From: Candidatus Bathyarchaeota archaeon RBG_13_60_20 | GTDB lineage: Archaea > Thermoproteota > Bathyarchaeia > TCS64 | Length of the DNA: 26,355 nucleotides | Reading direction: 5' to 3' | Assembly (NCBI GenBank): GCA_001775965.1 | Contig: MEZG01000012.1 | Span: 9,714 to 36,068 of the forward strand | Shown: positions 7,906 to 14,032 of the stretch, in pieces | Layout of the letters: the number at the start of each line of letters is the position of its first letter | Position numbering within the stretch: the first letter of the stretch is position 1 | Made by a program: the position numbers and the translations under genes | The notes under the pieces: model-generated | What the model saw: the letters and a program-made list of their open reading frames with translations, nothing else | The model's database searches: none | What the model was told of the DNA's origin: nothing

Positions 7906-7913
7906 ATTTATAG
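7906..7913 (+). promoter_or_regulatory. TATA-like box for the winged-helix gene beside ku
   Basis: ATTTATAG is centred near 7909. Transcription would start near 7936, which falls on an in-frame GTG and leaves the ATGs at 7918 and 7930 upstream of the transcript. Confidence 0.5.
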
Positions 7914-7935
7914 CTGTATGGGCGTTTCCATGGGT

Positions 7936-8592
7936 GTGCCCGAGCAGAGCCTCCACAACCAGCTCAAGGACCTCTACGCGGGTGAGGGCGACGGGGTGGA
8001 GGCGACCGTGAACGGCTACATAGTGGACGTCGTCAGGGGCGACGTCCTTGTCGAGGTGCAGACGGGTAACTTCGGCGCCATCAGGCAGAAGCTCCACGAC
8101 CTGCTGAGGAGCCACAGGGTCCTGCTGGTCCACCCGGTGCCCCTGAACAAGTGGATCGTCAGGGTAGACCACCAAGGTAGGCAGGTGTCCAGGCGGCGGT
8201 CGCCTAAAAGGGGCAGGCTCGAGGAGGTCTTCTACGAGCTCGTCCACACCCCTGAGCTCATCGTCTGCCCGGGCCTGGAGCTGGAGGTGGTGATGGTGGA
8301 CGCCGAGGAGCTATGGGCGGATGATGGGAGGGGGAGCTGGAGGCGCCGCAGGTGGAGCATAGCGGACCGGAGGCTCCTCTCCGTCGTGGAGAGCCGCGTA
8401 TTCACAGATCCACGCGACTACTTGGGGCTGGTGCCCGAGGCTCTGCGCCCCGGCTTCACGGCGGGGGACCTGGCCCGGGAGAGCAAGCTGAGCAGCGGCT
8501 TAGCCCAGAAGATGGTCTACAGCCTCAGGAAGGCTGGGCTCCTGGAGCCGGCTGGGAGGCGCGGCCGCTCAAACCTCTACAGGGCGGCCTGA
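7936..8592 (+). CDS. Conserved protein with nuclease-like N-terminus and C-terminal winged helix, divergent from ku
   Basis: The protein has about 218 residues and no assigned function that I know of. Its N-terminal half contains GYIVDVVRGDVLVEVQTGNF, a D...E-x-Q arrangement resembling the PD-(D/E)XK nuclease core, followed by a helix (IRQKLHDLLRSH) and LLVHPVPLNKWIVRV. The middle is basic (RRRSPKRGRLEEVF, then SWRRRRWSIADRRLL). The last 60 residues, from FTAGDLARESKLSSGLAQKMVYSL to GRRGRSNLYRA, look like a winged helix-turn-helix. I recall similar conserved proteins of unknown function in bacteria and archaea. In-frame ATGs at 7918 and 7930 are possible starts, but the TATA position favours GTG 7936. 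It could be a regulator, a DNA-end nuclease or both; its link to Ku is inferred from position only. Confidence 0.75.
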   Translation: MPEQSLHNQLKDLYAGEGDGVEATVNGYIVDVVRGDVLVEVQTGNFGAIRQKLHDLLRSHRVLLVHPVPLNKWIVRVDHQGRQVSRRRSPKRGRLEEVFYELVHTPELIVCPGLELEVVMVDAEELWADDGRGSWRRRRWSIADRRLLSVVESRVFTDPRDYLGLVPEALRPGFTAGDLARESKLSSGLAQKMVYSLRKAGLLEPAGRRGRSNLYRAA

Positions 8593-9573
8593 TAGGTGGG
8601 TGTCCCGGGCCCTGACCCTGAGCCAAATGTACCCCAGCAGCACGAGGAAGGCGGCGCCCACCAACATCATCCCCGAGGTGTCATCAACCCGGGAAGCGTC
8701 CAGCTCCTGGATGGGCGTGGTGGCGATGAGCAGCAGGACCGGCCCTGAGACCAGGCCCAGGAGGTGGCTCCGCCTAGCCTTCCTCCAGTCGTAGCCTCTG
8801 AGGAACCTGATCACGCTCCAGACCAAGAGCGCTCCTGACGCCGAGACCACCAGGGGCATGTAGGCGGCTGTGGAGACGTTGGGCAGGGCGCCGAAGATGA
8901 GGACGCTGACCAGCGCTGTGGCCAGGCTCAGCGCCGCGTAGTACAGGGGCTTACGCATGGGCCTCGTACCCCGCCTCAGCCAGTCGCCGGGGAGCCTACG
9001 TGCGGCGCGCACGAAGAAGGCGGCTACGCCGACGAACAGCAGGTACTGTGGGGCGGGCGGGTAGTAGTGAAGCATCGCGCCGAAGAGCGCGAGGCCGCCG
9101 AACACGTCGAGCAGGAGCGCCGCCGCGACCACCTTGAATCCCCTGCCGCTAAGCCAAGGCACGGCCTTCTCGTCTGGGTACATGAGTTCCACCAGCAGAA
9201 CTGGCGTGGTGACGCTGAAGAAGGCGTGGTAGATGGTGAGCTCCACGGCCCAGACCCAGTTCACCTCCAGGGTCCTGCCGAAGCCGTGGAGGGCGCCCAG
9301 GTCCACCCAGTCAGGGTTGAAGAAGCTGGCCACCATGAGCCCCTCCTCCACGACGGCGTAGGCGCATCCCAGAAGCACGAGGCTTCCCACGCCCTTCCTC
9401 CACCGGACCTTGAGCTCCCGGCACAGCAGAGCCCCGCAGCCGTAGAGCACGGTCATTACTGTGAACCCGAAGGGCTGGAAAAACTCAGCGGGGGGCGAGG
9501 AGCCCGACAGCAGCTCACCCATAACGGGAGCTAAGAGCAGCAGCGCAAGCCACGGAGGCAGCCTAAACCTCAT
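8569..9573 (-). CDS. Polytopic membrane protein, function unknown
   Basis: The 334-residue protein has about nine to ten hydrophobic segments and an N-terminus of MRFRLPPWLALLLL type. A conserved-looking stretch AYAVVEEGLMVASFFNPDW in the third segment has a Glu-Glu pair inside the membrane region. This faintly recalls CPBP-type intramembrane proteases, but the further CPBP motifs (FxxxR, HxxxN/H) are not evident, so I do not assign that family. Short loops are rich in arginine, giving a likely inside orientation. The 3' end overlaps the winged-helix gene by 24 bp on the opposite strand. The start ATG is the first in frame. No function is proposed. Confidence 0.7.
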   Translation of the reverse strand: MRFRLPPWLALLLLAPVMGELLSGSSPPAEFFQPFGFTVMTVLYGCGALLCRELKVRWRKGVGSLVLLGCAYAVVEEGLMVASFFNPDWVDLGALHGFGRTLEVNWVWAVELTIYHAFFSVTTPVLLVELMYPDEKAVPWLSGRGFKVVAAALLLDVFGGLALFGAMLHYYPPAPQYLLFVGVAAFFVRAARRLPGDWLRRGTRPMRKPLYYAALSLATALVSVLIFGALPNVSTAAYMPLVVSASGALLVWSVIRFLRGYDWRKARRSHLLGLVSGPVLLLIATTPIQELDASRVDDTSGMMLVGAAFLVLLGYIWLRVRARDTHLSGRPVEV

Positions 9574-9607
9574 AGGAGAAGGGCCGCGCCGTGCGTATTG
9601 AGGTTTA

Positions 9608-10048
9608 CTAGGCCCTCACTATGGGGTTAGCCAGGGTTATCACGGTCCGGGTCCTGTAGACGCCCGGGATGCTGCGGATCATGTTCACGGTGTCCATGAG
9701 GGACGCGGGGTCCGCGGCCCGCACCATGAGCATCATGTCCTCGTCGCCGTCTGTGAACCAGCCCTCCACGACGCCCTCCACGGCCCTCAGGTCGCGGACG
9801 ATGTCCTCGTCGCAGCACCTCTGGGGGTCCAGGTTGACCCCCACGAACCCGGTGAGGCCCAGGCCCAGCTTGCCGTAGTCGAGTACGGGCCTGTAGCCGA
9901 GGATGACTCCCTCGGCCTCCATCTTCTCGATCCTGTCCTTGATGCTTGGGCTGCTTAGGCCAACCTCCCTGCTTATATGGGCCAGGGAGACGCGGGCGTC
10001 CTCCTTCAGCATCCTCAGTATGGTCCTGTCTGTTTCGTCCAAGCCCAT
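9608..10048 (-). CDS. Lrp/AsnC-family transcriptional regulator with a Cys-Cys pair
   Basis: The 146-residue protein is a full-length Lrp/AsnC regulator. Residues 1-55 form the helix-turn-helix (LDETDRTILRMLKEDARVSL, then AHISREVGLSSPSIKDRIEKME). Residues about 62-146 form the ligand-binding RAM domain, ending YRTRTVITL. Members bind DNA as dimers or octamers and respond to amino acids or other small ligands. Unusually, adjacent Cys78-Cys79 lie at the start of the first RAM helix (DPQRCCDEDIV), which could bind metal or sense thiols. The divergent neighbour is a small protein full of Cys pairs. The ATG at 10048 lies 27 bases after a CTTATAAT box, consistent with a leaderless start. Autoregulation through the phased repeats upstream is likely. 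Confidence 0.9.
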   Translation of the reverse strand: MGLDETDRTILRMLKEDARVSLAHISREVGLSSPSIKDRIEKMEAEGVILGYRPVLDYGKLGLGLTGFVGVNLDPQRCCDEDIVRDLRAVEGVVEGWFTDGDEDMMLMVRAADPASLMDTVNMIRSIPGVYRTRTVITLANPIVRA

Positions 10049-10071
10049 CGAGGGTATCTCTACCTAAGAAT

Positions 10072-10079
10072 CTTATAAT
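10072..10079 (-). promoter_or_regulatory. TATA-like box for the Lrp-family gene
   Basis: The minus strand reads ATTATAAG, centred about 27 bases before the ATG at 10048. Confidence 0.6.
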
Positions 10080-10102
10080 GTTTTCCATTTTATCCTAAGA
10101 AT

Positions 10103-10110
10103 ATAAATAA
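10103..10110 (+). promoter_or_regulatory. TATA-like box for the cysteine-rich gene
   Basis: TATAAATA is a good match to the archaeal box and would start transcription near 10132, nine bases before the first GTG. A second candidate, TTTATC at 10116-10121, would instead fit the GTG at 10147. Confidence 0.55.
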
Positions 10111-10140
10111 TAGTGTTTATCTTTCCTAAGATTCCATACC

Positions 10141-10287
10141 GTGTCGGTGGATACCGTGTCCGAGAAGAAGGAAGCCCCCTGCTGCGCGGGGGACGAGGGA
10201 AAGACCTGCTGCGAGGCAGAGGAAGAGGCTGAGGCCTGCTGCTGCGGGGAGACTAAGAAGATCGTGGTCCCAGGCAGGTGCTGCTGA
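10141..10287 (+). CDS. Small cysteine-rich protein, putative metal binder
   Basis: This 48-codon frame has nine cysteines, at positions 14-15, 23-24, 33-35 and 47-48, arranged as CC, CC, CCC and CC. They are separated by acidic, glycine- and lysine-containing linkers (for example APCCAGDEGKTCCEAEEEA). It has no hydrophobic segment and ends in PGRCC. The composition suggests a soluble thiolate metal binder or metallochaperone, somewhat like a metallothionein, but I recognise no family. GTG codons at 10141, 10147 and 10156 could start it. It is divergent from a Lrp-type regulator across phased repeats, has a good TATA box, and is followed by a T-run. Coding status is inferred from the ordered cysteine pattern, the promoter and the terminator. 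Confidence 0.65.
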   Translation: MSVDTVSEKKEAPCCAGDEGKTCCEAEEEAEACCCGETKKIVVPGRCC

Positions 10288-10295
10288 GGTCACCC

Positions 10296-10303
10296 ATTTT
10301 TTC
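10296..10303 (+). terminator. T-run terminator after the cysteine-rich gene
   Basis: ATTTTTTC begins eight bases after the stop codon of the cysteine-rich frame. T-runs of this kind terminate archaeal transcription. No stable hairpin precedes it. Confidence 0.4.
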
Positions 10304-10317
10304 TGAGGCGAACATGC

Positions 10318-10917
10318 TTGGATGGATTAACCACTCTTCTAGTGTTTCTGTTGGGCATCCTTAGCATAGTGCTACTCACTACGAGGGCTAGGGCTCACCC
10401 CTTCCTCTCCATGTTCTTCACGGCGGTGGCCATGGGGGTAGCCTACGGTATACCTGGGGATCAGCTAAGCGAACTGGTGGTCCAGGGCTTCAGCAAGGTC
10501 CTGGGTTAAAAAGCGATAATCATCGTAAGTGCCGCCATTACGGGTAAGGTGATGGAGGAGACGGGCGCCACATACGTGGTGTCGAGGACGGTGCTCAGGT
10601 GGGTGGGCAGGGGCAGGAGCCCCGTGGCTACAGGATTAGCCGGTTACATACTGGCGCTGCCTGTAATGTGTTGTGACACCGCCTTCATAATGCTGTCACC
10701 GCTGGCCAAGGCCCTCTCGACTGGAAGCGGCTACGGCCTGCAGCTGTTCACCCTTGCCCTGGCCGCGGGGACCTTCACCAGCTTCAAGCTTGTGTTCCCC
10801 GCCGCGCCCCTGTTCCCCACCACCATGTTCGGGGCCGATGTGTCAAAGGTCATCCTGCTGGGCTTCGCAGCCTCGGTTCCCTTGTTCATCACGGGGCTGA
10901 TGCTGAGCTCGGTCTAG
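10318..10917 (+). pseudogene. GntP-family permease remnant, truncated with internal TAA
   Basis: The frame runs 200 codons but is broken by a TAA at 10507-10509. Before it are 63 residues ending VVQGFSKVLG; after it the same frame continues KAIIIVSAAITGKVMEETGA, then GYILALPVMCCDTAFIMLSPLAKAL. Together these match consecutive parts of gluconate:proton symporters (GntP family) with no residue missing but the stop itself. Full members have about 440 residues and twelve helices. This copy stops after about 200, so the C-terminal half is gone. The region that is normally PPHPGP reads FPAAPLFPTT. The final TAG overlaps the polymerase gene's stop on the other strand at a shared CTAG. It is most likely a dead transporter gene. 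Confidence 0.75.
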
Positions 10918-11771
10918 AGCTTCGGGAGCCTGAAGGGCTCGTCCAGCAGCCTCATCCATGGGTCGCCACGCCTGTCGGGCACGTTGTAGACGTTGTGGCC
11001 GAAGGGGCGAAGGGACGCCAGCTCACCCCACTCCAGCGGGGTGCTCACCGTGGCCTCCCTCACGGCCCTGAGGCTGTAGGGGGCCACCATGGTGCCCCGC
11101 TCGCTGTTCTGTGGGTAGTCCACCAGCACTGTGCCGGGCTCCCCGGTCTGGCTCCTCTCGGAGACCACGAGATCGCTCCGCTGCGCCAGCCTCACCCCCA
11201 CATCGTGGACGAACCCGCTGGTCTCCCTAAACCCGTACAGGGGCTCCACGGCCACAACGACGTGGACGCCCTTCTTGCCAGAGTTCTTCACGTAGGGCCT
11301 GAGGCCCAAGTCCTCCAAGGCCTCCCTTACCAGGAACGCTGCCTGCGCGGCCTCCGCGAGCCCGGCGGGGGGCTCAGGGTCCAGGTCGAAGAGAACCAGG
11401 TCGGGCGTGTCGGTCAGCGGCACCCGGGACAGGGGGATGTGGAGCTCCAGGGCGGCCAGGTTAGCCAGCCAGACCAGGGTGTCCAGATCCCCGCAGACCA
11501 CGTAGTCGGTGTCCTTCCCCGCGCTCACGCTGAACTTTGTGAAGGTCCTCACCCACTTCGGGGTCCCCTTGGGGGCGTCCTTCTCGTAGAAGCCCTCTCC
11601 GCCGACGCCGTCCGGGTACCGGGTCCTGACCAGGGCCCGGTCCCTGAGGAAGAGCAACATCCTCTGGGCCACCCTGACGTAGTACTCCACGACCTGGGCC
11701 TTGGTGAGGCCCAGCTCCGGGTACAGTACCTTGTCCATGTTGGTGAGCCTGGCCCTTGTGAGGCGCTCCAT
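10914..11771 (-). CDS. Stand-alone LigD-type polymerase/primase for end joining
   Basis: The 285-residue protein is the polymerase module of LigD, an archaeo-eukaryotic primase-fold enzyme that fills gaps and adds ribonucleotides at breaks during end joining. Near the N-terminus are LTNMDKVLYPELGLTKAQ and FYEKDAPKGTPKWV. The catalytic pair is Asp129 and Asp131 in LFDLDPEP, followed by NSGKKGVHV (Ser164 to His170) and the third acid Asp218 in LVDYPQNSERGTMVAPYSLRA. All key residues are present and the length fits a free-standing PolDom as in Methanocella. It lies about 3.1 kb from ku, alone, between broken genes. It presumably works with the Ku and Lig-PE proteins encoded at 5595-7780. The promoter is not obvious. 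Confidence 0.93.
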   Translation of the reverse strand: MERLTRARLTNMDKVLYPELGLTKAQVVEYYVRVAQRMLLFLRDRALVRTRYPDGVGGEGFYEKDAPKGTPKWVRTFTKFSVSAGKDTDYVVCGDLDTLVWLANLAALELHIPLSRVPLTDTPDLVLFDLDPEPPAGLAEAAQAAFLVREALEDLGLRPYVKNSGKKGVHVVVAVEPLYGFRETSGFVHDVGVRLAQRSDLVVSERSQTGEPGTVLVDYPQNSERGTMVAPYSLRAVREATVSTPLEWGELASLRPFGHNVYNVPDRRGDPWMRLLDEPFRLPKL

Positions 11772-12014
11772 GGGTTTAAGGGCTCTCGCGGGGTTGAAAA
11801 GGTTGCCCAGGGCCTCGCAGCCGCCTGGTAGTCACCGGGGAATATAGTATGAACGTTACAACTCTGGCTCCGGCTCGGCCGCTGCTTGCCTCTGGGCAGT
11901 TAAAGAATCGGTTGTCATAGATAAGTGGGACGTTATTACGTGTTTGACGCAATAAGGGCGGCTAAGGGGGCGCTCATACCAGGCCCATTTACGGCCAGTG
12001 CTCAACACCACACC
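11772..12014. other. Intergenic region without recognised content
   Basis: This stretch begins the 541-base gap between the polymerase gene and the next coding-like frame. I see no conserved protein in any frame, no tRNA, and no repeat larger than chance. An ATG at 11850 (after AATATAGT) opens only about 17 codons. Confidence 0.4.
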
Positions 12015-12020
12015 TATATC
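12015..12020 (+). promoter_or_regulatory. TATA-like box ahead of the 152-bp inverted-repeat element
   Basis: TATATC is centred at 12017; a transcript would start near 12043, at the first base of the strictly paired core TGCCCGAGTG. Confidence 0.45.
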
Positions 12021-12035
12021 AGATCGGCGAACAGT

Positions 12036-12187
12036 ATAGAATTGCCCGAGTGGGAGCGGCTAGACGGCCTAAGAGGCGGATGACCGACCAGCCGCGGAGA
12101 AACGGAGACGGGCTTCAGAGGGGTTCAACGGGCTTTGGCTCGATGGAAACCTTCGTCTCCACGACGAGAACACTCGGGCACTTCTAT
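12036..12187 (+). ncRNA. Candidate structured RNA or MITE-like element with 17-bp terminal inverted repeats
   Basis: ATAGAATTGCCCGAGTG (12036-12052) is the reverse complement of CACTCGGGCACTTCTAT (12171-12187) except at one position. Inside lie further complementary pairs: GCGGCT (12056-12061) with AGCCGC (12090-12095), and GGAGACG (12104-12110) with CGTCTCC (12154-12160). A short GCCT/AGGC hairpin (12066-12076) nests in the first. This gives a long closing stem with two arms. A TATA-like box lies 26 bases before the core and a T-rich tail follows, favouring a transcribed RNA of about 140 nt. It does not match tRNA, 5S, SRP or RNase P signatures. A small non-autonomous mobile element is the alternative, though I see no target-site duplication. 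Confidence 0.5.
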
Positions 12188-12287
12188 TTTATCGAAAACC
12201 GACAGACGGCTGGCTGTGCATTGTTGATATTTTCCGGGGAAAAATGCGAGAAAACGCTAAAACGGGTCCCTTTAGCCGGGGGAATCC

Positions 12288-12294
12288 TATAAAA
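12288..12294 (+). promoter_or_regulatory. TATA box before the TAG-interrupted frame
   Basis: TATAAAA is a strong box centred 22-23 bases before the ATG at 12313. The promoter is better preserved than the gene that follows. Confidence 0.55.
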
Positions 12295-12312
12295 TGACGT
12301 GAACCGGAGTGC

Positions 12313-12663
12313 ATGTGGATCAAGTTGACTGACACCCCCTGGGAGGACCTCAAGTTCAGCGACTACAGGGCGCTGCTGGACGAGGCGAAGAGGCAGATCC
12401 AGAGCTTCGCCTAGATCGAGGGCATCCACAGGATCAGCAACTTCATACTCATCAAGAAGAGCTAGAGCGAGTTCTACAAGGTGAAGGAGGACCTGCCCCT
12501 GGAGATGAGCGTGGCCCTCATGGAGATCGCTGACGGACTCAGGGACGGGTTGATGAAGATAGAGATGACCCAGGCCAGGCTGGAGGCCCGCCTGGACATG
12601 CTTGCGGAGACCTCCACAAGGAGCAGTTCAAGTAGCCAGGCGTCGGGTTCATATCGGCGTTAA
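12313..12663 (+). pseudogene. Unrecognised gene interrupted by two in-frame TAG codons
   Basis: From ATG 12313 one frame reads 116 codons to a TAA at 12661-12663, broken by TAG at codons 34 (12412-12414) and 51 (12463-12465). The sequence looks protein-like throughout: WIKLTDTPWEDLKFSDYRAL, then GIHRISNFILIKKS, then a probable amphipathic or coiled-coil helix (GLMKIEMTQARLEARLDMLAE) and a serine-rich tail. Each TAG is one substitution from CAG, GAG or AAG. Many intact genes here end in TAG (macro, MFS, ilvN, ilvB, the aminotransferase), so genome-wide recoding is unlikely. I do not recognise the family. Decay is the simplest reading. Confidence 0.55.
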
Positions 12664-12700
12664 GCGAAGTTGAGGGCGGAGACGAACCGGGGAGACAGCC

Positions 12701-13705
12701 TTGGCCTCATGGCTCAGCGAGTTGAAGCACGACCCGTCGAGGGCCTTGATGGCGTCTGGGAACGAGGCCGTGGCTTACTTCGCGAGGCGCGACCTCCTGG
12801 GCGAGGACCCAGACCCCCTGAAGGCGGTGTGGGGCCTGCCGGAGGTCGAGAGGATTCTCAGGAAGCAGAGGGACGACGGCTCGTGGGGGCCGCAGGGCCT
12901 CTCTGACAGGTACCCCCCGAGGCACAAGACGCTGCTGGAGACCTTCAAGGCGCTCAGGACCCTGGTGAGGAGGTACCAGCTCACCCAAGGCCACGAGGCC
13001 GCTGCTAGGGCCGCGGAGTACCTGTTCGGCTGGCAGACCCAGGGCGGCGACTTCAGGGGCTTCATCGGAGACCAGTACGCCACCTACTACACGGGGGAGA
13101 CCATGGCTGTGCTCGTACTCTGCGGCTACGGCGAGGACCCCCGCATCCACCGGGGCTTCAGGTGGCTGCTCTCCATGAGGCAGGACGACGGAGGCTGGAC
13201 GATACCCCTCCTCACCCACAGGTTGGACCGCATAACCGGGCTCAGGGCAACCTCGGGGCCCTGGGAAACCCTCGAGCCGGACCGCTCCAAGCCCTTCAGC
13301 CATAACTGGACCGACATGGTGCTACGCGCCTTCGCGGTCCACCCCGGGTACAGCAGCCGGGAGGAGGCGCTCCACGCGGCTAGACTGCTCAAGACCCGGT
13401 TTTTTAAGCCTGACGCTTAAAGTTCGTACCAGGACCCCGGCCACTGGGTCAGGTTCCTGTTCTGGTGGCCCAACCTCGTCACCGGCCTGGACAGCCTGTC
13501 GAGGATGGGGTTCAGGGGGGACGACCCCGACGTCAGGGAGGCCCTGGGCTGGCTCGTGGGGCACCAGAGGCCCGATGGGCTGTGGAGCACCAGCTATAAG
13601 GCGGGAGACGCTGAGAAGGACACCCCTGCGACCCGCGAACGGGAGCTGTGGCTGACCCTCGACATCTGCAGGATAATGAAAAGGTTCGGTGAAAACGGGG
13701 GTTAG
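12701..13705 (+). pseudogene. Squalene cyclase/prenyltransferase-repeat protein with one internal TAA
   Basis: The frame covers 335 codons and looks complete apart from a TAA at 13418-13420. It has alpha/alpha-barrel repeat motifs: ILRKQRDDGSWGPQ, LFGWQTQGGDF, LLSMRQDDGGWTIP and LVGHQRPDGLWSTSY (the QxDGxW type repeats of terpene cyclases and prenyltransferases). Around the stop it reads KTRFFKPDA-stop-SSYQDPGHWVRF, and in related proteins as I recall them a tyrosine occupies this spot, one base from TAA. The start is taken as TTG 12701 (ASWLSELKHDPSRALM). The C-terminus ends ELWLTLDICRIMKRF, as expected for a full-length member. It may be recently inactivated, read through, or a sequencing error. 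Its stop overlaps the next gene on the other strand. Confidence 0.75.
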
Positions 13706-14032
13706 GCCTTGAACGCCTTCTTCCCGACCTTGTAGCCGGGGCTGGAGACGTTGGCCTTGGGCTCGATGGCCCGGTGCATGCAGGCGCGGACGCAGGCGTG
13801 GCAGTAGATGCACTTGAAGGGCTCCCACTCGAAGGTCTTCTCCTCCACGTGCACGGTTATGGCGGCCGAGGGACAAGTCCTCTCGCAGTCCTGGCACTGG
13901 TCGCACTTCACCATGTAGAAGTTGAGCTCCCCCCCTGGTGCCTTCGGGCAGCGGCGGCTTCTCGAAGGGGTACCTGACCGTCGCCGACTTCCCGAGGAGG
14001 TTCTCCCGTATGCTTCCTAGGAACCTGGGCAT
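13702..14032 (-). pseudogene. Ech/Mbh-like hydrogenase ferredoxin subunit, frameshifted
   Basis: The N-terminal part from ATG 14032 reads MPRFLGSIRENLLGK then RYPFEKPPLPEGTRGG, typical of EchF/NuoI-like subunits. The reading frame then shifts at a run of seven G bases (13930-13936) into ELNFYMVKCDQCQDCERTC and EPFKCIYCHACVRACMH, two 4Fe-4S cluster motifs (CxxCxxCxxxC). Removing one G from the run restores a single protein of about 109 residues. The start abuts the stop of the large-subunit remnant (TAGATG), the gene order of echE-echF. A homopolymer error in the sequence is possible, but the upstream partner is clearly broken as well. Confidence 0.75.

Larger units (their letters stand above)
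10063..10132. promoter_or_regulatory. Three phased direct repeats, probable Lrp operator
   Basis: CCTAAGAA occurs at 10063-10070 and 10094-10101, and CCTAAGAT at 10125-10132, so the copies start exactly 31 bp apart, about three turns of DNA. The first lies between the TATA box and start of the Lrp gene. The third lies between the TATA boxes and start of the cysteine-rich gene. The middle copy abuts the plus-strand TATA box. A regulator on this face of the helix could control both genes. Confidence 0.65.

Noticed and set aside
10063..10132. A CRISPR-like array.
   Set aside because: Only eight bases repeat, three times, and they sit between two promoters; no cas genes are present.
12044..12180. 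A tRNA with a GCCCGAG/CTCGGGC acceptor stem and an intron.
   Set aside because: There is no T-arm before the 3' strand and no credible anticodon arm, and the pairing extends well beyond seven bases.
12412..12465. Pyrrolysine or general TAG recoding.
   Set aside because: Many intact genes in the window end with TAG, and neighbouring pseudogenes contain TAA, so decay explains the pattern better; kept only as a point to exclude.
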